DNA of 64,000 nt, from contig JAIOJA010000019.1 of NCBI GenBank assembly GCA_019912315.1, positions 1 to 64,000 on the forward strand. Direction: 5' to 3'. Made by a program: the position numbers and the translations under genes. This document shows positions 48,764-59,028 of this stretch, one piece after another. This DNA comes from Planctomycetota bacterium. GTDB taxonomy: Bacteria > Planctomycetota > UBA8742 > UBA2392. Numbering within the stretch: the first letter of the stretch is position 1; each line of letters opens with the position of its first letter. The notes under the pieces are model-generated. The model did no database searches. It was not told the DNA's origin and saw only the letters and a list, made by a program, of their open reading frames with translations.

Positions 48764-51700
48764 ATGCGCCACACACGCCTGATCCTCGCGTTTGTCCTGC
48801 TGGTGGTGGTCGCCGCGGTTGCTGGCTGGTTCGCCCTCGGTGGCGGGCAGCGCGCACAGATCAACGCCGCCAACGAATCGCTGCTGTCATGGAATTCACC
48901 GGACGGCGACCCGCTGCACGCCAGCAACCCCGTTGCGCCGGCGAATATCGCGCCGGACGCCAACGCCGAACCCGCTCCAACGCCGCACGACACCCCACCC
49001 GCTGATGACGACAACGCCTTTGTCCTGACGGGACGCATCGAGCCCGCGAGTGACTTCCCCGCGCCCATGCGCAAGTGGCTCCAGGATGACTGCGAGGTCC
49101 TGATCGTGTACCTCGCCGATGGCGGCGAGCCTGACACGGCCTGCATGATCTATGTCGGCCTGGACGAGCAGCTCGGCTTTGCCGCCACGGAGCCGCCCGA
49201 GGCCTTCGGGCTTGGCGAAGGCGAAGAACTCGCGCCGGGGCGCTGGCAAGTGTTGTGCCGCCGTGACGGCGAGTTCGACGACAGCCTCGCGGATGCGCCG
49301 GAAGGCGACTTGAAGGGGCTGATCTCGCCGCGAATCCAGGGGCGCCACATCGACTTCGGCGTGATCCCGCTCAGTGGCGACGCGTTTCTCGGCGACAGCC
49401 TGGTGTTCAAGGGGCGTCTGCTGCATACGTCCGGCAAGGCGCTCGCTTACTCGAATGGCATGGGGCTGTACGGTGACAACGAGAACCAGCCCGGCAACGG
49501 CGAAATCGTGTACCTTGAAGCCGAAGCCTATACATCGGGCGATGGGCGTTTCTTCGCACCGGCGTATGTGGATGGAACGGCTCCCACAGATTTGTCGGGC
49601 TTTCAGTTCCGCCTGCACGACCTGGGAACCGAAGGCGACTTCGAAGAGGGCTACTTGCTGCCGCCGCCTGTGCGCGAGGGGCGGGTGCTCGACTTCGGCG
49701 ACATCACGCTGAAGGGCGCGCTGGTTGAGGTCGTGGTCAAGGGCCCCTTCAACTCCGAGGGCGTCGAGCCCTTTGAAACACTTGACGACTACGACGGCGA
49801 CAGCGTCGGTCTGGAATTCGACAACGGCAACGACTACGCCTACGCCATGACACTGCCGCAGCCGTACACCAGCACGCTACTGCTGCCGGAGGGGCGCTTC
49901 ATTTGGGACGCCTGGGCCAGTACGGACGATTGGTATCCCGCGAAACGGGGCACCCTGCTGACGCGCGTCGGCGATGTACATCGCCTGGAGCTGGAGTTTG
50001 AGCCCTACCCGTCCATACCGGTCGAGATCATCCCGAACGAGGGCACGCCCGAGGACGCAATCGTGCATTGGGAAATCAGGCGCGGCGAGGAACCGGTTGA
50101 CAACGGTTCATTATACCACCGCCAAGGCCACGAACGCGTGGGCACTGTTCCGGTGCTGCAGGACACCATCACAACCGTGGAGGTCCACGCAGCGGACTAT
50201 GACATCGCGAAGGCCGAGGCCGGGCCAGACACAAAGAAGCTGGTCATTCCCCTGATCCGCAACGCGAGCCCCCGCGGCACACTGATAGTGACCGTGCCGG
50301 CGTTTCCGGGTGCCATGGACCCCGCTTTCGGGTCATCGGTGCTGCGCCTGTCCGGTACGGGGACAAACCGGGCGGCCTATGTACAGGTCACCGAGTGGCA
50401 GCGCGAAAGCCAGGAAATCACATTCGACGTGCGCGAGTTCGGTAGCTTTGTGCTGGGGCTTACGGGTGGCGAGGCGTACGGGTTTCCGAACGGCGTCATC
50501 TACGCGACGCCCGAGTTCGAGCTCGCGGCCGGCGAAACCCGACGCATCGAGATTCCGCCGCTGCCGACGCCGCCATGGCCCCGGGGCATCAAGAACACCC
50601 GCATCACCGCCCTGGCCGGCGGGCGCCCCATGAATCTGGAGTGCTGGCTTGCCTATGAGGCTTCTGACACGCCGCAACCCATTGATGTGAGCCACGATGG
50701 CGACTTCCGGGCGCGCGGGCGTCCCGTCGCGATCAAAGATGATTTCAGCTCCCACCCGGTCGAGTTCACGCTGCCTGCCACGGGCGACGAGGCGCAGTTG
50801 CGAATCGACTTTCCCCACACCATCGAGGTGCGCGTCACCCGCAACAGCGAGCCCGTGTCCGATTTTACTGCCACGGCCACGAGCGAGGACGCGGAACTCG
50901 CGATTACCTGCAGCGCTCGCGCGGTCGACGGCGCGGCGCAGTTGTGGTTTCCGCAGGGCAAGGCCCGCGTCATTGTGTGGACGTTCGGGGACATCGTTTA
51001 CTCGCAGTTACACTCGGTCTCTCCCGGCGGCATGGTGCGCATCGAGGCAAAACTCGACCTCGCGCGCCTGACGGTCGAGTTCGCCGGCGGGCCCCGGGAC
51101 GTCGTGTATACGAACAGCGAACTGCCCGAGTTGTGGCGTCTGGACCGGCAAACCAAGGACGGCGCGTGGAAAGAACATGACGCCGTCAGTTACCCCGACG
51201 AACTGTATCTGGAGCCCGCGCTGTACCGTCTGGTCCCCTGGAACGGCGGCGCCGGCCACGCGGTCGAGGCCGACCTGCGCGACGGCGACCGCACGGTTAC
51301 TCTGCCGGAGCTTCCGGCACGGGAAATCGGCGCGCTTGTACTCAAGTTCGACGTCAGCCGGCTTGGCGACCATTGGGCGTCAGCGGAATTCATGTACCAG
51401 ACAACCCATCGCCTGACTTCCGGCAACAGGGACGAGCCCGAAGGGCTGTGGACCGAAACCAAGGTCGTGCCGGACGGCTTCCGGATTGAAGGACTTCCCA
51501 TGCACACGGAACTCGCGATCTGGGGAGGTATCTGGATTGAAGACGAAGATCGCGAGCGAGCCCTGGTGCTGACGCCGTTGCGCGTGACGATCGAGGAAGA
51601 CGGCAAGATGGTCGATGCAGACCTGCGTCCGGGGGTGCAGCTTCACGACGAGTGGTACGACATCAGCGCGCGACTGATCACCGGCATTGAGGGGCTTTCC

Positions 51701-51901
51701 GTGAAGGTTGACTACTACGTGTCGAGCGGCCGCAACGAGTACGCGTTTTACGACCACAACGGCAAGTTCCTGCTGAAAGAGTGGGCAACGTTGCCGGAGA
51801 CAGCTCCCGAGGGCGGCGCGAAAATCCCCGCGCACATACGCGCGCGCCTCGAAGCCATGGAAGCCCTCCCGCCCCGCGACGACGAGGATGACGATGAGTA
51901 G
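48764..51901 (+). CDS. Large N-anchored exported hypothetical protein
   Basis: MRHTRLILAFVLLVVVAAVAGWFALGG, ~1000-aa beta-rich repeats. Confidence 0.7.
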   Translation: MRHTRLILAFVLLVVVAAVAGWFALGGGQRAQINAANESLLSWNSPDGDPLHASNPVAPANIAPDANAEPAPTPHDTPPADDDNAFVLTGRIEPASDFPAPMRKWLQDDCEVLIVYLADGGEPDTACMIYVGLDEQLGFAATEPPEAFGLGEGEELAPGRWQVLCRRDGEFDDSLADAPEGDLKGLISPRIQGRHIDFGVIPLSGDAFLGDSLVFKGRLLHTSGKALAYSNGMGLYGDNENQPGNGEIVYLEAEAYTSGDGRFFAPAYVDGTAPTDLSGFQFRLHDLGTEGDFEEGYLLPPPVREGRVLDFGDITLKGALVEVVVKGPFNSEGVEPFETLDDYDGDSVGLEFDNGNDYAYAMTLPQPYTSTLLLPEGRFIWDAWASTDDWYPAKRGTLLTRVGDVHRLELEFEPYPSIPVEIIPNEGTPEDAIVHWEIRRGEEPVDNGSLYHRQGHERVGTVPVLQDTITTVEVHAADYDIAKAEAGPDTKKLVIPLIRNASPRGTLIVTVPAFPGAMDPAFGSSVLRLSGTGTNRAAYVQVTEWQRESQEITFDVREFGSFVLGLTGGEAYGFPNGVIYATPEFELAAGETRRIEIPPLPTPPWPRGIKNTRITALAGGRPMNLECWLAYEASDTPQPIDVSHDGDFRARGRPVAIKDDFSSHPVEFTLPATGDEAQLRIDFPHTIEVRVTRNSEPVSDFTATATSEDAELAITCSARAVDGAAQLWFPQGKARVIVWTFGDIVYSQLHSVSPGGMVRIEAKLDLARLTVEFAGGPRDVVYTNSELPELWRLDRQTKDGAWKEHDAVSYPDELYLEPALYRLVPWNGGAGHAVEADLRDGDRTVTLPELPAREIGALVLKFDVSRLGDHWASAEFMYQTTHRLTSGNRDEPEGLWTETKVVPDGFRIEGLPMHTELAIWGGIWIEDEDRERALVLTPLRVTIEEDGKMVDADLRPGVQLHDEWYDISARLITGIEGLSVKVDYYVSSGRNEYAFYDHNGKFLLKEWATLPETAPEGGAKIPAHIRARLEAMEALPPRDDEDDDE

Positions 51902-51903
51902 GA

Positions 51904-52122
51904 TCAGTCGTCGCGATCCCTGCGCGGCATGACCACATCGAGCACCTCTCTCATGCTCAGCACCAGGTTCACCACGATCATCGCCAGCGCGGCGCCACCC
52001 AGCCAAACGAAAAAGCTGCCCGTGGCGATGTAGTCAATCAGGCAGATCGCCGCCGGAATCAAACAGATCAGCCAGCGCGACCACCAGGGCCGATCCATCC
52101 ACCACACTACGAAGCCTGACAT
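51904..52122 (-). CDS. Small membrane protein
   Basis: 72 aa with two hydrophobic segments. Confidence 0.5.
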   Translation of the reverse strand: MSGFVVWWMDRPWWSRWLICLIPAAICLIDYIATGSFFVWLGGAALAMIVVNLVLSMREVLDVVMPRRDRDD

Positions 52123-52179
52123 TGCCGCTCCTGTTCAAGACAGTGCCCAGTAAAGCGCGCAACCCGGCGGGCCGCCATT

Positions 52180-52653
52180 CTACTCGCCCATCACCTTTAT
52201 AATGACGCGCTTGCGGCGCTGTCCGTCGAACTCCGCGTAGTACACCTGCTGCCAGGTGCCCAGATCCAGGCGCCCGTCCGTAATCGGCACAATCACCTGA
52301 TGGTGTACCAGGATGCTCTTCAGATGGCTGTCGCCGTTGTCCTCACCGGTGCGGTGGTGTTTGTACTCGTGGCGCACGGCCTTGACCGGGGCTTCCTCAC
52401 CGGGTGCCGGCCACTTGATCTGGGGGTACGCGCCGTATGGCGTCAGGCTTTCGAGCCAGTGGTCGATGTCGTTGATCAGCCCGTCTTCGGCGTCGTTTAC
52501 CCAGACGCCTGCCGTGATGTGCATGGCCGACACCAGCGCCATGCCCTCGCGCACACCGGACTGCTGCACCACTTCGTCCACCTTGTCGGTGATGCGGATG
52601 TACTCGCGCTTCTTGCGAGTGTTGAAGTACAGGTACTCAGTATAGGTCTTCAT
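52180..52653 (-). CDS. YjbQ/UPF0047 family protein
   Basis: [63 protein letters not shown]. Confidence 0.9.
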   Translation of the reverse strand: MKTYTEYLYFNTRKKREYIRITDKVDEVVQQSGVREGMALVSAMHITAGVWVNDAEDGLINDIDHWLESLTPYGAYPQIKWPAPGEEAPVKAVRHEYKHHRTGEDNGDSHLKSILVHHQVIVPITDGRLDLGTWQQVYYAEFDGQRRKRVIIKVMGE

Positions 52654-52741
52654 TCCAATCCCTTGCTTGACACCCGGCGCAGGCGCGAGTGTACTGAACA
52701 GGACCAATGTAGTCCGCTATTTCACTCCCGGAAGGAACCTC

Positions 52742-53164
52742 GTGATCTTCAGCAGGAAAACCGACTACGGATTGCGCGCCCTGATGTACCTGGCGGAGCG
52801 CCGCGCCCGTGGCCCCGTGACACTCAGCGAGATCGCGGAAAAGCTGATGATCCCCAAGGCCTTTCTATCGAAGATTCTTCAGCAGCTTGCCAAGAAGGGC
52901 GTCGTCCGCAGTCTCAAGGGCCCCAGCGGCGGCTTCGTGCTCGCCGTTGAGCCCGCCGAAGTCACGCTGCAGGAAATCCTGACCGAGATTGACGGCCCCA
53001 CCCGCGTCTTCGAATGTTTCGCCACGGAGTCCGACTGCACTCTGTATGGCGACTGCCTGATGCGCGACGTGTTTGGCGAAGTTGAGGATCAGATCGGCAA
53101 AGTGCTGGCGCGCTACACACTGGCCGACTTCCGCTACACAGACAAGTTGCCCGCCAAAGCCTGA
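52742..53164 (+). CDS. Rrf2-family transcriptional regulator
   Basis: IFSRKTDYGLRALMYLAERR..AEKLMIPKAFLSKILQQLAKKGVVRSLKGPSGGF; GTG start. Confidence 0.9.
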   Translation: MIFSRKTDYGLRALMYLAERRARGPVTLSEIAEKLMIPKAFLSKILQQLAKKGVVRSLKGPSGGFVLAVEPAEVTLQEILTEIDGPTRVFECFATESDCTLYGDCLMRDVFGEVEDQIGKVLARYTLADFRYTDKLPAKA

Positions 53165-53193
53165 CAGTTTCCCCGCACACATGCGGCTATCGC

Positions 53194-53904
53194 TCAGGGC
53201 CCGGTCCGGACCCACAGCCCGCGCGCGGCGTCACGGACTTCCAGCTCAAGAAGAATCTCTCCGTCCCAGCGGCGCGCGCGCAGTGTGGCCGTCAACTGCC
53301 CGGTGACAACGAGCTCCCAGCCGGTGCCGCCGTGCCTGCGCGACAGTTTCAGCTCGTCGGGTCCGGCCAGATGGTCAATCTGAAGAGTGCCGTGCACCTT
53401 TCCGTCAGCAGTTGATTCGACGGGACGGTTATCCTGTCTGGCGACGCCTTTGGCGAGGATTGGTCCACCCGGACCCAGCGAGCCGTTGTTCTCCTGGCAG
53501 TACTGTTTCAGACGCATCGTGAGAAGATCCTGGTCGGCGTACATGCGCTCCGCCAGGTTTTCTTCCTGTTGTTCCTCGCCGGCGCGCATCAGCACCATAA
53601 AGCCGACAAAGGCGGCAATGGTCGCCACAATGCCGAGGGCCGACAGTACCGTGCCCGCAATCGCCAGCCCACGACCGGCACGGGAACCGTTCTTGCCCGT
53701 CTCAATGATCGCGAGGGTGCCCATGATCAGCCCGACGATCACCGCAACACCAAGCGGCGGGCAGAAAAGCGCGCAGAGCGGCCCGGCCAGCCCGCACACC
53801 ATTGCGGCGATGGCCTTGCCGCTGGTGGGTTTCGCCGGCGCCCAGCTCTCGGGCGGCGGGGGTGGAGGCGGCGGAGGAATGTACGAGGGCGGCGGTCCGG
53901 TCAT
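53194..53904 (-). CDS. Proline-rich DUF4190-like membrane protein, paralog 3
   Basis: PPPPPPPPESW N-term, TMs, YCQENNGSLGPGGP. Confidence 0.7.
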   Translation of the reverse strand: MTGPPPSYIPPPPPPPPPESWAPAKPTSGKAIAAMVCGLAGPLCALFCPPLGVAVIVGLIMGTLAIIETGKNGSRAGRGLAIAGTVLSALGIVATIAAFVGFMVLMRAGEEQQEENLAERMYADQDLLTMRLKQYCQENNGSLGPGGPILAKGVARQDNRPVESTADGKVHGTLQIDHLAGPDELKLSRRHGGTGWELVVTGQLTATLRARRWDGEILLELEVRDAARGLWVRTGP

Positions 53905-54689
53905 TTCAGCTTCGCGGTCGTCTCGATGCTTGAATTGATGTAGCGCGCATCCTTGATTGTCAGACGCAAGCCGCCCTTGCCGTTGGTCAGGGTGAACCCT
54001 TTCTCGTCCGACGATATCTTCAACTCGTAATCCCCAGCAGGATTCAACAACTCGTCATCATACACGAGGTGCTTGATTTGCAGCGGCTCCTCGACCTTCA
54101 GGTGATCTTCGGGGATCAGCCCGCCGTCCGGGTAGTCACGGACCAGAGGCCCGCCCGGCGCAAGGCTGCCGCCGTTGTCCACGCAGTAGGTCTGAATCCG
54201 CCGCGAGATCAGGTCCATATCCTCGCGGGCGTCTTCTTCGTAGGCGTACTCCTGCATCCGGACGGTTCGGTCCCGGTCCATCCGGTCCGCCTGGTCTTTA
54301 GCGAACGCGAACACCCAGACGAACAGCGCAACCAGCCCGAGACCGATCACGAACATGCCGGCGCTGACGATCACGCCGGCCAGAGCAAGCCCCCAGCCGC
54401 GATGAGTGGCGCCGGGCTCTTTGCTGTCCTTCATGCCCATGAAGCCTATGATGGCGCCGACAAGCCCCGTAATCGGCGCGACCGGCCAGAACAGCACCGA
54501 CACGCCGCCGCAGACGATAGAAACAATGGCCTTGTTGCTGAACGGCTTCAGCGGCGCGTACGGCTGCTGGTACCCGTAAGACTGGTAGTTTGGCGGCGCC
54601 TGGTTGGGGCCCGGATACTGCGCGGGACGCGGGCCCTGGTTGCCGGGATATTCAGGGCGGGGGCCGTAGGGGTTCGAGTCCTCGGTCAT
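53901..54689 (-). CDS. Proline-rich DUF4190-like membrane protein, paralog 2
   Basis: NPYGPRPEYPGNQGPRP N-term, TMs, YCVDNGGSLAPGGP; ATGA overlap with the next gene. Confidence 0.7.
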   Translation of the reverse strand: MTEDSNPYGPRPEYPGNQGPRPAQYPGPNQAPPNYQSYGYQQPYAPLKPFSNKAIVSIVCGGVSVLFWPVAPITGLVGAIIGFMGMKDSKEPGATHRGWGLALAGVIVSAGMFVIGLGLVALFVWVFAFAKDQADRMDRDRTVRMQEYAYEEDAREDMDLISRRIQTYCVDNGGSLAPGGPLVRDYPDGGLIPEDHLKVEEPLQIKHLVYDDELLNPAGDYELKISSDEKGFTLTNGKGGLRLTIKDARYINSSIETTAKLK

Positions 54690-55726
54690 TACTTGCTCCT
54701 GGGGGGCGGCTGGAACTCGCTGTCGAAATCGAACTCGTCGAAGCTCGCCATTCGCCCGTATGAGCCGACTTCCTGGCGCTGCCCGTCGGGCGGGCTCCAC
54801 CAGATCGTTGCCGTATCACCGGCGATTTCCAGCGAGTACTGCTCGATGGGGTTCTTGAGTTCACTGGGCATCACGAGGTCCTGCACCGTCAGTTGCGGGC
54901 CTGTTACCGCAGTCGGGTTTTCGAACCCCTTGCGCATCTGGGGGCCGCCCGGCTTCAGGTCGCCCTTGGCCTTTGCGTAGTCAAACAGGCGACTCTGAAT
55001 CAGCGGGCCGTCCACGATGAAGGCGTTGTTGTTGCGCTCGACCAGGTCAACGGTCGAGCTGCCCAGCCACAGCAGCCCGACGACCCCAACCGCGTTCAGG
55101 GCCAGCAGCGCGCCGTTCGCGATGGTGCCGCCCATGGCGACGCCGCGCCCGGATTTGCGCCCCCAGGCCGCGGTCTCGCGCAATCCCAGGTAGCCGAGGA
55201 TGCCGCCCGCGATAAAGAATGGCCAACTGAAGAACCCAAGGCTCAACAATCCGACAAGACAGCCCACACCGGCCAGCACCAGCGCGATGACACCCAGAAT
55301 GGTAATCGGCTTCTTCGGCACGAAGTTCGGGTCGCCGTAGGGCTGCTGCGGCTGCGGTGGCGGCGGATAAGGCTGCCCCTGGGGCGGCACCTGCCCGGGA
55401 TAGCCAGCCTGCGGTGGGTACTGCGGGGGCGGTCCGCCGCCGTAAGCGGGCGGAGGCGGCGCTTGTGCGCCGGCGTCATGTTGCCGGGGCGAAAACGGCT
55501 GCCCGATCATTGGCCCATCCCCGCCCTGCGGGGGCTGGTTGGGTATCTGGCGTGTGCGACCGCGTCCCATGTCTTCGCCGCCAAATGCGGCCGGCGCGGG
55601 CGGAGGCCCATATCCGGGCGGTGGAGCGGCGTAGCCCGGAGGCTGCGCCTGCGGGCCCTGGGTCTTTTTCTTGCCGCCCGCTTCCCATGGAGCGGGTTTG
55701 AAGCCTTCTGGGCTGGAGTCGGTCAT
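54689..55726 (-). CDS. Proline-rich DUF4190-like membrane protein, paralog 1
   Basis: PPGYAAPPPGYGPPP N-term, TMs, KAKGDLKPGGP; TAATG overlap with the next gene. Confidence 0.7.
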   Translation of the reverse strand: MTDSSPEGFKPAPWEAGGKKKTQGPQAQPPGYAAPPPGYGPPPAPAAFGGEDMGRGRTRQIPNQPPQGGDGPMIGQPFSPRQHDAGAQAPPPPAYGGGPPPQYPPQAGYPGQVPPQGQPYPPPPQPQQPYGDPNFVPKKPITILGVIALVLAGVGCLVGLLSLGFFSWPFFIAGGILGYLGLRETAAWGRKSGRGVAMGGTIANGALLALNAVGVVGLLWLGSSTVDLVERNNNAFIVDGPLIQSRLFDYAKAKGDLKPGGPQMRKGFENPTAVTGPQLTVQDLVMPSELKNPIEQYSLEIAGDTATIWWSPPDGQRQEVGSYGRMASFDEFDFDSEFQPPPRSK

Positions 55727-55965
55727 AAGGGACCCTCCGAATTCCGGGTTGGCGCGCAGCCAAAGATACGCGCGGATATTACCAAACACACAAAAGCAGT
55801 CATACCGCACACCCTTATGTTAGGCGCGTTCTGAAGCCCGCGCGGTTACAAACCCCCGGCGGTGTTTGGAACGCCGCCGGTGATTGCCAATGGGGCCTGC
55901 GGGATTTCGGGCGGGGGGAACGCCCCTGATTGTGGGCGCAACGGCTATCCGTTACCTTCTTGCCG

Positions 55966-57306
55966 ATGACCGACGCGACCACCAAAACCGGCAACGCCTT
56001 CATGTACACCATCGGGTGTCAGATGAACGTGCTGGACACCGAGCTCGCGCTGGCAACCCTCGAAGGCGACGGGCTGAACGTCGTTGAGGCGGCAAACGAG
56101 GCCGACGTGGTGCTGGTCAACACCTGCAGCGTGCGCGAGAAGGCCGAGGAAAAGGCCTACTCGTGGCTCGGGCGCATGAAGGTGCTCAAGCGCAACAACC
56201 CCGAGCTGATCATCGGCGTGCTCGGCTGCATGGCCCAGAAGGAGGGCAAGCTGATATTCCGGCGCGCGCCCTACGTTGACATCGTGGCGGGCACGGCTCA
56301 CTTCACGAAAATCGACGACTACGTGCGCCAGGTGCGCGCGACGGGCAATCGCATTCTGGCAGTCGGGCGCGACGAAGAAGTCGAGACGGAAAAGCGCCTG
56401 AAAGCGCGCGAAACACGACATAGCGCCTACGTGGCAGTCATGCGCGGCTGCGACCACCACTGTACGTACTGCGTTGTGCCCAACACGCGCGGCACGGAGA
56501 GTTCACGGGCGCTGGAGGAAATTGTCGAAGAGTGCCGGATCCTCGTCGGCGAGGGCACGCAGGAAATCACGCTGCTTGGCCAGAACATCGACAGTTATGG
56601 CAAACGCCTGCGCCCGCGCCGCAGAACACTGTCCGAGTTGCTGTACGCCGTTGCGGATGTGCCTGGCCTAAGGCGCCTGCGCTTCATCACCAGTCACCCC
56701 AGCGACCTGAAGCCCGAGCTGTTCCAGGCGTTCAAAGACCTGCCGAACCTGATGCCGTACCTGCACTTCCCGGCCCAAAGCGGCAGCGACGAAGTGCTGA
56801 AGCGAATGCGCCGCGGCTACACCTTCGGGCGCTACATGGACCTAGTCGCCGCCGCGCGCGAAGCCGTGCCGGATATGGGGCTGGCCGGCGACACGATCGT
56901 TGGCTTCAGCGGCGAGACAGACGAAGACTTCGAGAAAACCATCGAGCTGCATGAGCGCACCCGCTACCAGAACGCGTACATCTTCATGTACAGCGAGCGC
57001 GACTACACGCCCGCCAGGGATTTGAACCTGCCGGACGACGTGCCCCACGACGTGAAGAAACACCGCATCAACCGACTGATGAAACTCCAGCGCCAGTGGG
57101 CCAACGAAGAGAACCAGAAGAAGGTAGGCCGGGTGCTTGAGGTCTTCGGCGAGGGCCCAAGCCGGAAAGACCCCGACAAACAGGAAGGGCGCAGCCCCCA
57201 GAACCAGGTCGTGATCGTGGAATCCGGGCGAGACCTGAAGGGGCAGTTCTACAAGGCTGAAATTACGGCGGGCACCGATGCCGCGCTTTACGGCAGGCTG
57301 GTGTGA
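55966..57306 (+). CDS. miaB: tRNA-2-methylthio-N6-dimethylallyladenosine synthase
   Basis: YTIGCQMNVLDTE, VNTCSVREKAEEKA, MRGCDHHCTYCVVPNTRGTESSR radical SAM. Confidence 0.95.
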   Translation: MTDATTKTGNAFMYTIGCQMNVLDTELALATLEGDGLNVVEAANEADVVLVNTCSVREKAEEKAYSWLGRMKVLKRNNPELIIGVLGCMAQKEGKLIFRRAPYVDIVAGTAHFTKIDDYVRQVRATGNRILAVGRDEEVETEKRLKARETRHSAYVAVMRGCDHHCTYCVVPNTRGTESSRALEEIVEECRILVGEGTQEITLLGQNIDSYGKRLRPRRRTLSELLYAVADVPGLRRLRFITSHPSDLKPELFQAFKDLPNLMPYLHFPAQSGSDEVLKRMRRGYTFGRYMDLVAAAREAVPDMGLAGDTIVGFSGETDEDFEKTIELHERTRYQNAYIFMYSERDYTPARDLNLPDDVPHDVKKHRINRLMKLQRQWANEENQKKVGRVLEVFGEGPSRKDPDKQEGRSPQNQVVIVESGRDLKGQFYKAEITAGTDAALYGRLV

Positions 57307-57484
57307 AAAACTGTTTTCTATTTCAGCCTGCCGCCGCGGGGAATTTCGCCCCCGTGATTCGTTAACATCGCCGGGATGGTCATTGTGCAGCACGGTTGCT
57401 CATTGACTTGCAGGGGTTCTCTGTTGCAATACGCACTTTGGCTTGGCGCCCCCGCCGCTCGGCCGGTTCTCATGAGGCAACCAG

Positions 57485-58519
57485 TTGAACGCACCCGTGA
57501 TCCATGCCGCCGCCCCGGCGCTTTCGGAGCGTGAATTACTTGCAGCAACGCGCCCTTATGCGGCAGAAAGCAAGTGGCGCAGCTGGTGGCACGTGGGCTC
57601 GACGCTCGGGGTAATCGGCGGCGTGCTGACGCTGGCGGCGCTCGCGCCGTGGTGGTGGCTGCAATTGATCGCGTCGCTGCTTGGTGCGCTGGTAATGGTG
57701 CGCGGTTTCATTCTGTTTCATGACTTTGCCCACGGCGCGATCCTGCGCAATTCCTGGACGGCGCGCCTTCTGCTGAGCACCTACTCAATGATCTTTCTGG
57801 CCGGCGTGAGTTACTGGCGCGAGGCCCACAACTTTCATCACGCGCACGTCAGCGAAAACCATGACACCAGCCAGGGCTCGTTTCCGATCATGTCCCTGAA
57901 AGATTGGGGCGAGGCCAGCCTCATGCAGCGCCTGTTTTACCGAATCAACCGCAACCCGGTGACGATCCTGCTGGCTTACGTGACCGTGTTTCTTTTCAGC
58001 AACACCATTGAGCCGTTCATTCGCCACCCGCTCAAGCACTGGACCTCGGGCTTCTCCGTGATCGTACACGCCGGGCTGATTGTCACGCTATGGCTTGTCG
58101 GCGGGCCCTGGACGGCTTTCTTCGCGTTTCTGCTGCCGTATTCCGTGGCGGCGGTGCTGGGCGCGTACCTGTTTTATGCGCAGCACAACTTTCCGGGCAT
58201 GGAGATTCTGCCGAAGGAAGAATGGACGCGGACCGCCGCGTCGTTGCGCTCGACGAGTTACATGAAGACGAACAGGTTCGTTGACTGGTGCATCGGCAGC
58301 ATCAGCTACCACCACGTGCATCACCTGAATTCGGCAATTCCGTTCTACCGCCTCAAGGAAGCCATGGACGGCATCCCCGCCTTGCAGAATCCTCACACTA
58401 CGACTCTGCATCCCCGCGATATCTGGCGTTGCCTGCGCCTCAAGCTGTGGGACGAAGTTGACCACCGGATGCTGACCTGGCGCGAGGCCCGCCACGCCAT
58501 GCGCGCGCGTTCGGCTTGA
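57485..58519 (+). CDS. Membrane fatty acid desaturase
   Basis: His boxes HDFAHGA, HNFHHAH, HHVHHLN. Confidence 0.9.
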   Translation: MNAPVIHAAAPALSERELLAATRPYAAESKWRSWWHVGSTLGVIGGVLTLAALAPWWWLQLIASLLGALVMVRGFILFHDFAHGAILRNSWTARLLLSTYSMIFLAGVSYWREAHNFHHAHVSENHDTSQGSFPIMSLKDWGEASLMQRLFYRINRNPVTILLAYVTVFLFSNTIEPFIRHPLKHWTSGFSVIVHAGLIVTLWLVGGPWTAFFAFLLPYSVAAVLGAYLFYAQHNFPGMEILPKEEWTRTAASLRSTSYMKTNRFVDWCIGSISYHHVHHLNSAIPFYRLKEAMDGIPALQNPHTTTLHPRDIWRCLRLKLWDEVDHRMLTWREARHAMRARSA

Positions 58520-58550
58520 GCAAAGTCACGCGATGCGCTAAGCTTTCGCC

Positions 58551-59024
58551 ATGATCAACGGTGTTCACGCACTGATTTACGCCCGGGACGCCGAGAAGGC
58601 CCGGGCGTTCTTTCGTGATGTGCTGGACTGGCCATTCGTTGACGCGGGGCACGGCTGGCTGATCTTCGCCATGCCGCCCAGCGAGGTCGGCGTTCACCCG
58701 ACCATGCCGGGCGATGCCCAGTCGCACCAGTTGTACCTGATGTGTGAGGACATCAAGCGGGCAGTCGCGGAGCTTGAGAGCAGAGGCGTCCAGTGCGCCC
58801 CGGTTCAGGACGCCGGCTTTGGTCTGCTGACCAGTTTCGAGTTGCCCGGCGGGGGACCGTTGGGCATGTATCAGCCCCGCCACCCGGTCGCCGCCGGCAA
58901 GAAGAAACGCAAGCCCGCGGCAAAGAAAGTCGTGAAAAAACCCACGAAGAAAGCTGCGAAGAAAGTCGCGAAAAAGGCCGCGAAAAAGCAGTCGCCCAAA
59001 AAGCCCGTGCGCAAGAAGCGCTAA
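58551..59024 (+). CDS. VOC/glyoxalase-like protein with Lys/Ala-rich histone H1-like tail
   Basis: VOC fold (VHALIYARDAEKARAFFRDVLDWPFVD) then KKKRKPAAKKVVKKPTKKAAKKVAKKAAKKQSPKKPVRKKR. Confidence 0.85.
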   Translation: MINGVHALIYARDAEKARAFFRDVLDWPFVDAGHGWLIFAMPPSEVGVHPTMPGDAQSHQLYLMCEDIKRAVAELESRGVQCAPVQDAGFGLLTSFELPGGGPLGMYQPRHPVAAGKKKRKPAAKKVVKKPTKKAAKKVAKKAAKKQSPKKPVRKKR

Positions 59025-59028
59025 CCGG

